A DNA stretch of 36,166 bases from Chlamydiota bacterium (lineage in GTDB: Bacteria; Chlamydiota; Chlamydiia; Chlamydiales; SM23-39): positions 1 through 36,166 of the forward strand of contig DAHXLK010000048.1 of the NCBI GenBank assembly GCA_027366035.1, given 5' to 3'. Of the stretch, positions 8,413 to 16,451 are shown piece by piece (within the stretch, counting starts at the first letter, position 1; each line of letters opens with the position of its first letter). The position numbers and the translations under genes are program-made. The notes beneath the pieces were generated by a model that was not told the DNA's origin, did no database searches, and was given only the letters and a program-made list of their open reading frames with translations.

Positions 8413-8658
8413 TCAGCTAACGAAGAGAATGGCTAATAAGTCTCCTACTTGCACCGTCTGATCGACGTTAGCGACTATTTTTTTTAAAGTACCGGTCGCC
8501 GGGGAGGGTATCTCGCTATTTAACTTATCGGTATAGACCTCTAAAAGGGGCTCATCCAAGGCGACAGAGTCTCCCTCTTTTTTAAACCACCGAACCACTG
8601 TAGCTTCTACGATACTTTCGCCTAATTTGGGAAGGGTGATTTCGATCTCTTTAGACAT
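8413..8658 (-). CDS. Stand-alone lipoyl (biotinyl/lipoyl-type) domain protein
   Basis: An 81-residue protein that is nothing but one lipoyl domain: ITLPKLGESIVEATVVRWF, KKEGDSVALDEPLLEVYTDK with the modifiable Lys in YTDKLNSEIPS, and GTLKKIVANVDQTVQVGDLL. Such domains carry lipoate as a swinging arm in the E2 subunits of 2-oxoacid dehydrogenases. A full E2 also has a subunit-binding and a catalytic domain; both are absent, and the 90 bases after the stop show no continuation. It is either a free carrier domain or the surviving start of a truncated E2 gene. The start lies 37 bases inside the end of lpxK, without a clear ribosome-binding site. Confidence 0.85.
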   Translation of the reverse strand: MSKEIEITLPKLGESIVEATVVRWFKKEGDSVALDEPLLEVYTDKLNSEIPSPATGTLKKIVANVDQTVQVGDLLAILFVS

Positions 8659-9572
8659 CGGTAGCCATTTTGAACGATATCTATAATATTTTCAATGAGC
8701 TTTTCCCATTTTTCCTTTCCATATTCGATCTCAAAATCCATCGAAAGGCGGCGAATGAAAAGATCTTCCGAAGATATCCTTACCCCATCTTTTTCAGTAC
8801 AAACCAAATAAGAAGCCCCCTTTTCTAAACATCTTTTCGCAAACCTTGCAAGTTGGGGAAACTCTTTATGATCCCTTACTACATAGCTATCTACCACAAC
8901 AGTTCCTAGCTCCTGCAGTGTTCGAAAAAAACTTTTCGGATTGCCAATGCCGCAAAAGGCCCCTACTTTGACCCCTCGCAAATCCTCCGCTCTCGCTACC
9001 TTAACCCTCATCCACACATCCCCTACCTCTTTTCGTCCTCCTCTACCCTCTGATTTTACCACTACCAAGTCAGCACGTTTCAACGCTCCGAGGCGTTCTC
9101 GAAAATAGGCATATGGCCGATCGGCACAAAGGGTAACGATATCGATATCTCGATAAAGCCTTTGATATTGAAAACCGTCATCGAGTAGCAAGACCTTCGC
9201 CCCGGCCGCCACCGCCATGGTAGCGCTAACCACTCGATTTTTCCCGACGTAGACGGGACACTTAAGCCTCCGATAGATTAGATAGGGCTCATCGCCTACC
9301 TCTTTCCAGCTATGGTGAGGTGCTACCCGGATCGGTTGCTTGTGTTCTTGTTGAGAAAGATATCCTCTAGAAAGGACAGCAATAGGTATTTCTTTTGCGA
9401 GTAATTCCTTAGCAAGGAAGATTAAAGTAGGGGTTTTTCCCGTCCCTCCTATCGCAATGTTTCCAATACTTACTACTACGGCATCCACCTTGATAGATGG
9501 CGGCTTAAATCGTAAGATCGCGCCCATCCGATAGAGAAAGCTCAACAAACGAACGAGTGGAGAGTTGAGCAT
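8622..9572 (-). CDS. lpxK: Tetraacyldisaccharide 4'-kinase LpxK
   Basis: Phosphorylates the 4' position of the lipid A disaccharide precursor at the inner membrane, using ATP. A hydrophobic N-terminal stretch is followed by VVSIGNIAIGGTGKTP, an unusual P-loop typical of LpxK, then IAVLSRGYLS, VGDEPYL and LLLDDGFQYQRLYRDIDIV with the DDGFQ motif. 316 residues is near the usual length. The last 37 bases overlap the lipoyl-domain gene and its start overlaps the end of gmhA by 31 bases, giving a gmhA-lpxK-lipoyl transcription unit with two LPS-related genes. Confidence 0.95.
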   Translation of the reverse strand: MLNSPLVRLLSFLYRMGAILRFKPPSIKVDAVVVSIGNIAIGGTGKTPTLIFLAKELLAKEIPIAVLSRGYLSQQEHKQPIRVAPHHSWKEVGDEPYLIYRRLKCPVYVGKNRVVSATMAVAAGAKVLLLDDGFQYQRLYRDIDIVTLCADRPYAYFRERLGALKRADLVVVKSEGRGGRKEVGDVWMRVKVARAEDLRGVKVGAFCGIGNPKSFFRTLQELGTVVVDSYVVRDHKEFPQLARFAKRCLEKGASYLVCTEKDGVRISSEDLFIRRLSMDFEIEYGKEKWEKLIENIIDIVQNGYRCLKRSKSPFPN

Positions 9573-10141
9573 GGAAATAGCTCCTTTTCGACCATTTCGA
9601 TAAGGATATGGATGGCTGCCATATGGGCCTCTTGGATCCTATCGGAGGTAGAAAAACCATCCACCACCCACTCCAAATCGGCCATACCTTTCATCTTGCC
9701 CCCATCTTTTCCTAAAAAAGCAATCGTTCGTAAATGTCGCTCTTTAGCTTTATAAAAAGCTTGTAAAAGATTGAGCGAATTACCGCTAGTAGTGAGAGCG
9801 ATAAATACATCGCCTTTTTTCCCATAAGCCTCCACCCCCCTTGCAAATACCTCTTCGTAGCCAAAATCATTCGCCGTACAGGTGAGAAATCCTGCATCTG
9901 CTAAAGCAATGGCAGGCAGCGCCATCCGTTTTTTCCGAAACTGTCCGGATAGTTCTTCGGCAAAATGCATCGCATCACAAAGGCTTCCCCCATTTCCTGC
10001 GATAAGTATTTTCCCTCCTTTCGCAAAGACGGCGGCAATCAGCTTTGCAGAGTCGTGAATAAATTGAACGGCTTTTTCCTCTTTTAGTTTTTCAGCTGCC
10101 TTGATAGCATCATCAATACTTAAGAGAATTTCTTTTTTCAT
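9542..10141 (-). CDS. gmhA: Phosphoheptose (sedoheptulose 7-phosphate) isomerase GmhA
   Basis: Converts sedoheptulose 7-phosphate to D-glycero-D-manno-heptose 7-phosphate, the first step to ADP-heptose for LPS core. It is a SIS-domain protein with ILIAGNGGSLCDAMHFAEEL, ALTTSGNS and QEAHMAAIHILIEMVE. The length of 199 residues is normal. As far as I recall, Chlamydiaceae lack heptose in their short LPS, so this gene suggests a more elaborate LPS or another use of ADP-heptose. No other heptose gene lies in the window. It is divergent from asd with only 11 bases between the start codons. Confidence 0.93.
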   Translation of the reverse strand: MKKEILLSIDDAIKAAEKLKEEKAVQFIHDSAKLIAAVFAKGGKILIAGNGGSLCDAMHFAEELSGQFRKKRMALPAIALADAGFLTCTANDFGYEEVFARGVEAYGKKGDVFIALTTSGNSLNLLQAFYKAKERHLRTIAFLGKDGGKMKGMADLEWVVDGFSTSDRIQEAHMAAIHILIEMVEKELFPCSTLHSFVC

Positions 10142-10152
10142 GGCATGAGAGT

Positions 10153-11106
10153 ATGAATCTTCCTTTTAAAAGAGACAAGAAAATTGCCATCTTAGGGGCT
10201 ACAGGGCTAGTGGGATTACAGCTCATAAAAGTGCTCGAAAGGAGAAATTTCCCCGTCTCAGAACTTAGGCTGTTTGCCTCTCAAGACTCTATTGGAAAAC
10301 CACTCCTCTTTCACAAACGTCTCATGAATATACAACCTGTAGATTTTTCGAATATAGATATCGCCTTTTTTGCAACAGACGGCACCTCTTCAAAAAAATA
10401 TTATCCGGCAGCCAAAGAAGCCGGCTGTGTGGTGATCGATAAAAGCTCTGCCTTTCGTATGGATCCTTTAGTCCCTTTAGTGATCCCGGAGATCAATGGC
10501 CATGAAATCGCAAAACATCGAGGAATCATCGCAAGTCCGAATTGCACTACTTCCCTTTTAGCCCTTCCCCTATTCCCTCTGCATACTGCTTTTCAAATAA
10601 AAAGGATTGTCGTCGCCACTTATCAAGCTGCCAGCGGTGGAGGGAAAAAGCAATTGCAAAAACTTTTGCAAGATGCCAAAGAATCTACCTTAGATCTTTT
10701 TCCTCACGATTCAGCCTTAACTCCCAACGGTTATGTGGAAGAAGAGGTGAAGATGAAAGAAGAGGCGCAAAAAATCATGAGAGCAACCTTTGCCCTTTCT
10801 GCCACTTGTGTTCGGGTGCCGGTGATAAGGGCCCATAGCCTGGCTATCAACGTGGAATTTCATCTCCCGTTTACTTTAGACAAAGTCTATGAAATTCTCC
10901 ATCAGTCTCCGGGAATTACGGTGTATGAAGATCGGGTTAACAACCGTTTTGCCACCCCACTTTTTGCCTCAGAAAAAGAAGAGGTCTTTTGTGGAAGGCT
11001 GAGATGTGACGCTTCCCATGCAAATACATTAGAGATGTGGGTAGTGGGAGATCAATTATTAAAAGGAGCCGCACTCAATGCTGTGCAAATTGCGGAATAT
11101 CTTTAA
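10153..11106 (+). CDS. asd: Aspartate-semialdehyde dehydrogenase
   Basis: Reduces aspartyl phosphate to aspartate semialdehyde with NADPH, the branch point toward meso-diaminopimelate, lysine, threonine and methionine. The NADP-binding GATGLVG is at about residues 15-21, the catalytic Cys is Cys131 in ASPNCTTS, and the proton-accepting His is His228 in VPVIRAHS. The substrate loop reads QAASGGGKKQ rather than the common Q-x-VSGAG, a small variation. 317 residues is slightly short but complete. Its last 29 bases overlap the next gene. Confidence 0.95.
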   Translation: MNLPFKRDKKIAILGATGLVGLQLIKVLERRNFPVSELRLFASQDSIGKPLLFHKRLMNIQPVDFSNIDIAFFATDGTSSKKYYPAAKEAGCVVIDKSSAFRMDPLVPLVIPEINGHEIAKHRGIIASPNCTTSLLALPLFPLHTAFQIKRIVVATYQAASGGGKKQLQKLLQDAKESTLDLFPHDSALTPNGYVEEEVKMKEEAQKIMRATFALSATCVRVPVIRAHSLAINVEFHLPFTLDKVYEILHQSPGITVYEDRVNNRFATPLFASEKEEVFCGRLRCDASHANTLEMWVVGDQLLKGAALNAVQIAEYL

Positions 11107-11785
11107 AAAATCGGAAGGGAAAAAGCTACTACCCCCTCCCGTGAGAGTAGCTCATGGGGAATACTCGATGATCCTCTCCTTACATGACGATACCCCTCCC
11201 ACCTCCCAACTTATCGACCTATCCCTTCAGGCTATCTCGGAAAGTAGGTATATCGACCTCTCTTTTATCTCCAAGCGGATGAAAACACCCCCCTATTATC
11301 CCAATATCTGGCCAGGAGAACACTACAAACTCTTAGCCGCTTTTATTAAAGTCCTACAACCGGAGCAAGTTATAGAAATCGGGACCTCAACCGGCCTATC
11401 CATGCTGGCGTTACAAATCTTTCTAAAAGGAAAGCTAACTACTTTTGATATTAGACCTTGGGCTAGCTATCCTGACACGGCCCTTACAGAAGAGGACAAG
11501 GTAGAGCAAATTGTCGCAGACCTTTCCGAAGAAGCCACTTTTTTTCAACATCAAAAACTTTTACAAAAAGCCGAGCTCGTCTTCATCGATGCCACCCATG
11601 ACGGTAAACTGGAGACCAAGCTTCTATCATTATTTACCGGATTATCTTTTACAAAACCTTGTTATATTATACTCGATGATATCCGGGTGTGGACCATGCT
11701 AAAAGCATGGCGAGATATCTCTTTGCCAAAGCTCGACCTCACCTCATTTGGCCACTGGTCAGGGACAGGGATTATAGCGTTGTAA
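11078..11785 (+). CDS. Class I SAM-dependent methyltransferase (O-methyltransferase-like)
   Basis: A 235-residue protein with the SAM-binding motif QVIEIGTSTGLSMLALQ at about residues 95-111, a following acidic strand ending in FDIRPW, and AELVFIDATHDG with the aspartate expected at motif III/IV. The pattern is close to catechol-O-methyltransferase-like or Methyltransf_24 proteins. The substrate cannot be told from sequence; sugar, lipid and small-molecule targets are all possible. The C terminus ends GHWSGTGIIAL. It overlaps the 3' end of asd by 29 bases, so the two are likely cotranscribed. Confidence 0.75.
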   Translation: MLCKLRNIFKKSEGKKLLPPPVRVAHGEYSMILSLHDDTPPTSQLIDLSLQAISESRYIDLSFISKRMKTPPYYPNIWPGEHYKLLAAFIKVLQPEQVIEIGTSTGLSMLALQIFLKGKLTTFDIRPWASYPDTALTEEDKVEQIVADLSEEATFFQHQKLLQKAELVFIDATHDGKLETKLLSLFTGLSFTKPCYIILDDIRVWTMLKAWRDISLPKLDLTSFGHWSGTGIIAL

Positions 11786-11816
11786 AATGTGGAATTGTTG
11801 CGATCTCCCATGTGGT

Positions 11817-11984
11817 GGGACTGTGGCAATCTTTAGCTTTTTTGTTAAAATTTGAGTCTTGCAAAGCCGGTTTGATTTTTTTGAAAATGACATATCCTGC
11901 TAAGATATAGGCGCTTTTACAAAGATCAAACTCGGGGAAGCAAAGTTCAAATTTTAAGAACCATGCGAAAATCGAAATAGTCCC
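11817..11984. repeat. Palindromic repeat M, copy C
   Basis: Ends GGGACTGTGGCAATC and ATCGAAATAGTCCC enclose the usual core (GTTAAAATTTGAGTCTTG, CATATCCTGCTAAGATATAGG, CAAAGATCAAACTCGGGG). Just outside the left end, 11791-11816 looks like the end of another copy (GGAATTGTTGCGATCTCCCA), so one copy probably inserted into or beside an older one. It lies between the methyltransferase and the unrecognised gene, which converge. Confidence 0.88.
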
Positions 11985-11986
11985 TA

Positions 11987-13030
11987 TTAAGATCGATACG
12001 TTGTTTCAAATAAATAATTGCCTGTGAGTGTCTTCACCTCTGGAATCAAAGAGATTCTAAGCTGAGCAGCTAGCAATTTTTTCATTGTACTATCTAAAAG
12101 ATGGGTATTGCCTCGAACCACTTCTTTTAGAGCTTTCACTATCTGTAAAGGAGAGACGTAGGGAAGTTCATCATCGCGATATCCTTCTGAAAAATAATCT
12201 TCATACAGGCAAGGAGAAAGTAGGTTGCGATGTTTTTTGTGAGAAATTAAATAGAACAAATTAGATCCGGCGGCTTGTGCTTTTACCAATCGAGTAGCTA
12301 AGCTTTTTTGCTGTGGAAGTTCTACAGAAGCAAGTCTGGAAAAGGTCGTCGTATTATCCTCAAATACTCTATAGCGAAAATCATGAGAGACTAGCCCTGT
12401 ATCAAATGCATTGGCTTTTAGTAGAAGAGCCGCTTCCGGATTTCTCACCATTTCTAAAGCATTGAGAGGATTAATAAGGGCGTTTTGAGGAGGTGAAGTA
12501 CGTGGGTCTAGCCTTATCCAATCTCCTCGCTGATAAGAAGGGCCCTTAGATATTCCTCTAGATGTTCCTACAAATACATTCATAAGAGTAAGATTAGATG
12601 ATCGCGGAGACAAACGGATAGGGACGATTTGATCCGAGTCAGGATGTTGATTCCTCCTTAGCCAAGGAGGGATCTCCCCTTCTACCTCCAAATTGCCAAG
12701 GACACCAAATCTCCACGTATGGATTTTTGAAATGTTTGGGTGTTGCTTGACCCATTGATCCAATGCAACTATCTGTTCAAAAGGGGTATAGTTACCTAAA
12801 ATACTATTTATTGTGCCGCATCGACCGGCAAGCCGGGGTTCATTGAGACTTGCGACTGCATATTTCAGTCGAGGAATAAGATAATCTTGCACCCGGGAAA
12901 ATATCCGCTTAGCTGAACTGTCTAATACCTGCGAAACTACGGGTAGAACACCTAAATTTATATTATCTACCTCGCTAGAGGAAGCAAGGGAGGTAAGGAA
13001 ATCGAAAATATCTATTCTAGGAACTGACAT
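11987..13030 (-). CDS. Unrecognised protein, about 347 residues
   Basis: I do not recognise this gene. The product is soluble-looking, with no signal peptide or membrane segment. It has a Leu/Ser-rich N terminus (IFDFLTSLASSSEVDN), a basic middle region with RRNQHPDSDQIVPIRLSPR, and a C terminus with ELPYVSPLQIVKALKEVVR. The frame extends to a TTG at 13057, but the ATG at 13030 has AGGA six bases upstream and is preferred. A gap of about 100 bases, rich in A and T, separates it from the rluA-type gene upstream. It may be lineage-specific; a secreted effector is possible but unsupported. Confidence 0.75.
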   Translation of the reverse strand: MSVPRIDIFDFLTSLASSSEVDNINLGVLPVVSQVLDSSAKRIFSRVQDYLIPRLKYAVASLNEPRLAGRCGTINSILGNYTPFEQIVALDQWVKQHPNISKIHTWRFGVLGNLEVEGEIPPWLRRNQHPDSDQIVPIRLSPRSSNLTLMNVFVGTSRGISKGPSYQRGDWIRLDPRTSPPQNALINPLNALEMVRNPEAALLLKANAFDTGLVSHDFRYRVFEDNTTTFSRLASVELPQQKSLATRLVKAQAAGSNLFYLISHKKHRNLLSPCLYEDYFSEGYRDDELPYVSPLQIVKALKEVVRGNTHLLDSTMKKLLAAQLRISLIPEVKTLTGNYLFETTYRS

Positions 13031-13131
13031 ATTTTTTCCTGCGAGGAGATTTACCAAGCTACATCATTATTTACAAACACTATTTTTCCCGTAATTTTTT
13101 TAAAAAAATTTTTATTCTTAAAATTAGATAG

Positions 13132-13767
13132 CTAGATACAATTTTCATCCAAATGGGAGGAGGAAACAGTCCCAAAAACCAAATTTTCAAAACATAATTT
13201 TCTTTTTGTTACCGGATGGATACACTCCATCTTTACATGAGATAGGCAAAGGCTATTTCCTCTTTTACTTCCATACTTTGTATCCCCAACAATGGGATGG
13301 CCAATAGCTGAAAATTGTGCCCGAATCTGATGATACCTCCCCGTCAAAAGGATAATCTCGATAAGGGTAGCGTCCTTTTTTCTCTGAAGTACTCGGTAAA
13401 AAAGGCGAGAGAGCTTTCCTTCCTTCGCTACTTTTGCATAAAAACTTTCATGGGTCAAATAATGCTCGAGGGTCCCCTCTTCTTGCTGCAAAATCCCTTC
13501 CACTTCGGCTCTATAGATTTTGACGATCTCTCGTCTTCTTTGCGCCTCATGTAGTCTACGTAACGCTTTACTTGTCTTAGCGAAAAGGACGAGTCCGCTA
13601 ACCGGCTTATCGAGACGGTGGATGGGGTAGAGAAAGACATTGCCTTTTTTGTGATATTTTTTTTTCAGATATTGTTGCATCTCTTTTTGAAAATCAGGTT
13701 GCGTAGGAACGCCTGCCGGCTTTATAACAACTAACAGATGGTTGTCTTCAAAAATTATTTTAACCAT
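13132..13767 (-). CDS. RluA-family pseudouridine synthase
   Basis: Isomerises uridine to pseudouridine in rRNA or tRNA. It has IIFEDNHLLVVIKPAGVPTQ at the start, the catalytic motif YPIHRLDKPVSGLVLFAKT with the active-site Asp, GRYHQIRAQFSAIGHPIVGD and KYGSK. There is no S4 RNA-binding domain, so it is a short RluA/RluC-like protein of about 211 residues. The ATG at 13767 overlaps the stop of the SpoU gene (ATGGTTAA). Earlier in-frame starts would lie inside SpoU and are unlikely. The target nucleotide cannot be deduced. Confidence 0.9.
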   Translation of the reverse strand: MVKIIFEDNHLLVVIKPAGVPTQPDFQKEMQQYLKKKYHKKGNVFLYPIHRLDKPVSGLVLFAKTSKALRRLHEAQRRREIVKIYRAEVEGILQQEEGTLEHYLTHESFYAKVAKEGKLSRLFYRVLQRKKDATLIEIILLTGRYHQIRAQFSAIGHPIVGDTKYGSKRGNSLCLSHVKMECIHPVTKRKLCFENLVFGTVSSSHLDENCI

Positions 13768-14548
13768 ATTTCTTCTGCCGGATAATTTCATAAAGGAGGA
13801 GGGCCGCTGCTTGAGCGACATTGAGCGAGTCTCCTTTCCCAAACATCGGAATCTTCACCTCAATTTCGGCCTCTTCTAACCATTTATCGGAAAGACCGTA
13901 CTGCTCGCAGCCCATCAAAAGGGCAATAGGCCCTTGTAGCGGGGCAGAAAAGTAGTTAAGTGTTGCGGTAGGCTTACTTGCTACAAGCTGCAGCTTCCAC
14001 TTGCGGACGAAAGAAAGCGTCTCGGAATAATTGGCCTGGAGCACAGGCACCGTAAATAAGCAGCCAACGCTGGAGCGTACCACATTAGGATTATGGATAT
14101 CCGTTACCGGATCGGCTACGATAACCACATCGACTCCTGCGGCATCTGCCGTACGCACCATCGTCCCCAAATTGCCCGGCTTTTCGATACCCTCTACAAT
14201 CATTACAAGGGGGATTTTCGGAAGGCAAATAGCCTCCAGATTGAGATGCACTTGATGAGCAATGGCAATAAGTCCATCGGGACGATCCCGATAAGAGAGT
14301 TTTCGAAAGACCTCTTCAGAACACTCTAGATGCTCCCCCGGACATGTTTGCAAAAGCTTTTTCTCATTGGACCCCAAAAATAAAGAAGGGCAATAAAAAA
14401 GGGTGTCTATCTTTCTTTTCCCCTCTAATGCCCGTGTAAGCTCCCGATAACCTTCGATTAAAAACAGGCGGGAGGTATCTCGATCTTTTCGATCCATCAA
14501 CTTTTTTGCCATTTTCACTTTTGAATTTTGTAAGCTACTAATTTTCAT
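13760..14548 (-). CDS. SpoU/TrmH-family RNA 2'-O-methyltransferase
   Basis: A SPOUT-fold methyltransferase acting on rRNA or tRNA ribose. The three family motifs are present: VEGIEKPGNLGTMVRTADAAG (motif 1, with Asn and Arg; shown here in parts as EKPGNLGTMVRTADA), ALLMGCEQYGLS (motif 2) and IPMFGKGDSLNVAQAAALL (motif 3, with the knotted C-terminal helix). The N-terminal substrate-binding part contains RLFLIEGYRELTRAL. The reading frame extends to 14629, but MKISSLQNSKVK at 14548 is the usual kind of N terminus and gives 262 residues, overlapping the upstream gene by 11 bases. Confidence 0.9.
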   Translation of the reverse strand: MKISSLQNSKVKMAKKLMDRKDRDTSRLFLIEGYRELTRALEGKRKIDTLFYCPSLFLGSNEKKLLQTCPGEHLECSEEVFRKLSYRDRPDGLIAIAHQVHLNLEAICLPKIPLVMIVEGIEKPGNLGTMVRTADAAGVDVVIVADPVTDIHNPNVVRSSVGCLFTVPVLQANYSETLSFVRKWKLQLVASKPTATLNYFSAPLQGPIALLMGCEQYGLSDKWLEEAEIEVKIPMFGKGDSLNVAQAAALLLYEIIRQKKYG

Positions 14549-15353
14549 AAATCGCATAAGTTCCTGATGGTAAAGGAAGGCTCTCTTGTGAAGGGAGGAG
14601 AAGCTCTGCTGAGGCCACCTCTCCACCAAAAGTTTGAATTAAAAGGTTCTTAAGTACTTGCGGAGTAAAAGAGGTAGTATGGGAGGTAAGAATCAAAAAA
14701 GATCGGTTCGGGGAAAGGATCTCCTTACACCCTTGTAGTAAAGAGACGATTTTATCTTCAATTGTAAACACCTCTTTTTTAGGCCCCCTTCCAAACGTGG
14801 GGGGATCTAATAAAATTCCATCGTAAATACTCCCCCTTTTTTTTTCTCGTTTAATAAATTTCACAGCATCCTCTACGATCCATCGGATGTTGCTTGCCTG
14901 ATTTAAGAGGCTATTTTTCTTAGCTATTTCTACCATAGGTTTAGAAGCATCGACATGGCAGACAGTAGCGCCGCATTTTGCTGCGACAAGGCTTGCCCCT
15001 CCGGAATAGGCAAAAAGGTTTAAAAACTTGCAAGAAGGAAAGGTTTTTTTTCGAACCAACTCCCAAATAAACTGATGTTCGGGAAATATCCCCATATGGC
15101 CAAAATCAGAAAAAAAAGTATGAAAATAAATCCCGTCAACCTCTATTTGCCAGCTTTGCGGCAACGGTTTTTTCTTCGACCATTTTTTTCCATCTTCTCT
15201 GGAAAAAAGGGCGTCTGCCTTTTCCCACTCTTCTGCCGGCAACTCCCTTTCCCAGATGGCAACAGAAGAAGGCCTGACAATCCTAAATTCGCCAAACACC
15301 TCAAGCTTTTGCCCTTTGCCGCTATCTAATAATTTATATTGATTCATAAACAT
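14538..15353 (-). CDS. Class I SAM-dependent methyltransferase, RlmI/RlmK-like
   Basis: About 270 residues with SAM motif I FLNLFAYSGGASLVAAKCG, motif II ending CHVDASK, the NxxLN pattern in KKNSLLNQ, and the catalytic-type motif ILLDPPTFGRGPK. This order matches the C-terminal catalytic domain of the RlmI/RlmK (YccW-type) rRNA methyltransferases, without their PUA domain. Substrate is probably 23S rRNA, by family. The N-terminal part (about residues 15-95, with the EWEKADALFSRED region) is a small domain also seen in related proteins. It overlaps cinA by about 10 bases. Confidence 0.85.
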   Translation of the reverse strand: MFMNQYKLLDSGKGQKLEVFGEFRIVRPSSVAIWERELPAEEWEKADALFSREDGKKWSKKKPLPQSWQIEVDGIYFHTFFSDFGHMGIFPEHQFIWELVRKKTFPSCKFLNLFAYSGGASLVAAKCGATVCHVDASKPMVEIAKKNSLLNQASNIRWIVEDAVKFIKREKKRGSIYDGILLDPPTFGRGPKKEVFTIEDKIVSLLQGCKEILSPNRSFLILTSHTTSFTPQVLKNLLIQTFGGEVASAELLLPSQESLPLPSGTYAIYEN

Positions 15354-15811
15354 CCCATGAGAAGGGATAAAGAGGTTTCTACGGCATACTCAATGATCTT
15401 GCCCCTTGTCTTTTCTTTTGACATCACACACTCTATCCTCACCTCACTCCGATCTCCATAGGCAATCCAAAGGGTGCCTATAGGGGCTGTTTTCGTCCCT
15501 CCCGTGGGGCCGGCAATTCCTGAAATAGCTAAACCATAATCACAAGGAGTTTTAGCGAAAAGTCCCAAAAGCATCTCTAACACCACTTCACTACTTACTG
15601 CCCCATGTTTTTTTAGAGTTGTTTCCGATACGCCAAGGAGGGTTTGTTTTAACTCGTCAGAATAAGAGACAATAGCCCCCAAAAAATACCCGGATGCTCC
15701 GGCTATGCCTGTAAGGCGTGCCGCAATAGCTCCGCCGGTACATGATTCAGCTAAAGCAAGTCGTTTTTTTTTCTTTTGTAAAAGTTGTCCAATTTTCTTA
15801 TCCACCGACAT
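15344..15811 (-). CDS. CinA C-terminal domain protein (nicotinamide-nucleotide amidohydrolase, PncC-type)
   Basis: Hydrolyses NMN to nicotinate mononucleotide in characterised relatives, recycling NAD by-products. It shows LALAESCTGGAIAARLT, YFLGAIVSYSDELK, HGAVSSEV and LAISGIAGPTGGTKTAPIGT. At 155 residues it consists of this domain only; the N-terminal domain of full CinA is absent, as in many bacteria. It overlaps both neighbours by 10-14 bases in the nrdR-led series. Confidence 0.92.
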   Translation of the reverse strand: MSVDKKIGQLLQKKKKRLALAESCTGGAIAARLTGIAGASGYFLGAIVSYSDELKQTLLGVSETTLKKHGAVSSEVVLEMLLGLFAKTPCDYGLAISGIAGPTGGTKTAPIGTLWIAYGDRSEVRIECVMSKEKTRGKIIEYAVETSLSLLMGCL

Positions 15812-16451
15812 AGACGCTAAGTCCTTGACGTTGCAGTTGCGGGTGTTTTTCGATCCAGGAAAAACACCCTTTGCCTAGACGAAAAGGGACATTTATCCTC
15901 TTATTGTCTACCACAAATGGGGTGGCTATCGAATAGTCTTTGGCCCATTTTCTCACTAGGATAAATGGGGTAATATTTTCTTTTTGGATCAAGTGAGTTT
16001 TAGGATCTTGATAGATTTGAGGAAAAGAAAATTGTAGTCCCCAAAAAAGGCTATCTTCTCCTAGGGCCATACTTCGAAAAGAGCCGTCAACCGGGGAGTA
16101 CCGAAAATAATGAACCTGGACTTGTAAAACAGGTTTTTGCACTTTGGCAAGGTATCTTCCGTCTCCTAACTCCTGCAAAAAAATACGGTTTTCCTCATGA
16201 GTAAGAGCTATCGGGAGGATGTTTTTAAAAAAACCTCTTTCGGGACAACTCCCTTGCCGTAGCATCTCGATCCCCTCTTGATATCTTTGCAAAAATCGTT
16301 CCGGAGCTATTGAGACATCGGTTATTGGAATCCCTAACAAAAAAAAAGAACATGGGGATAATAGAGAAAATAGCGCCTTTAGCTCGTTGCTATCACATAG
16401 CACTTGCAAGTGGAGCCATTTAGAGGCGAGAAACGGTTTAGGATTTTCCAA
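15798..16451 (-). CDS. Conserved-looking hypothetical protein, 217 residues
   Basis: I do not recognise this family. The protein begins ENPKPFLASKWLHLQVL and is rich in aromatic residues, with LQVQVHYFRYSPVDGSFR and GLQFSFPQIYQDPKTH in the middle and a basic C-terminal part. There is no signal peptide; the hydrophobic patch LLSPCSFFLLGIPI (about residues 30-43) is too short to be a sure membrane helix. The likely start is a TTG at 16451 within the end of lspA, with GGA-rich sequence upstream. Overlap with both lspA and cinA indicates cotranscription and supports a real gene. Confidence 0.75.
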   Translation of the reverse strand: MENPKPFLASKWLHLQVLCDSNELKALFSLLSPCSFFLLGIPITDVSIAPERFLQRYQEGIEMLRQGSCPERGFFKNILPIALTHEENRIFLQELGDGRYLAKVQKPVLQVQVHYFRYSPVDGSFRSMALGEDSLFWGLQFSFPQIYQDPKTHLIQKENITPFILVRKWAKDYSIATPFVVDNKRINVPFRLGKGCFSWIEKHPQLQRQGLSVYVGG

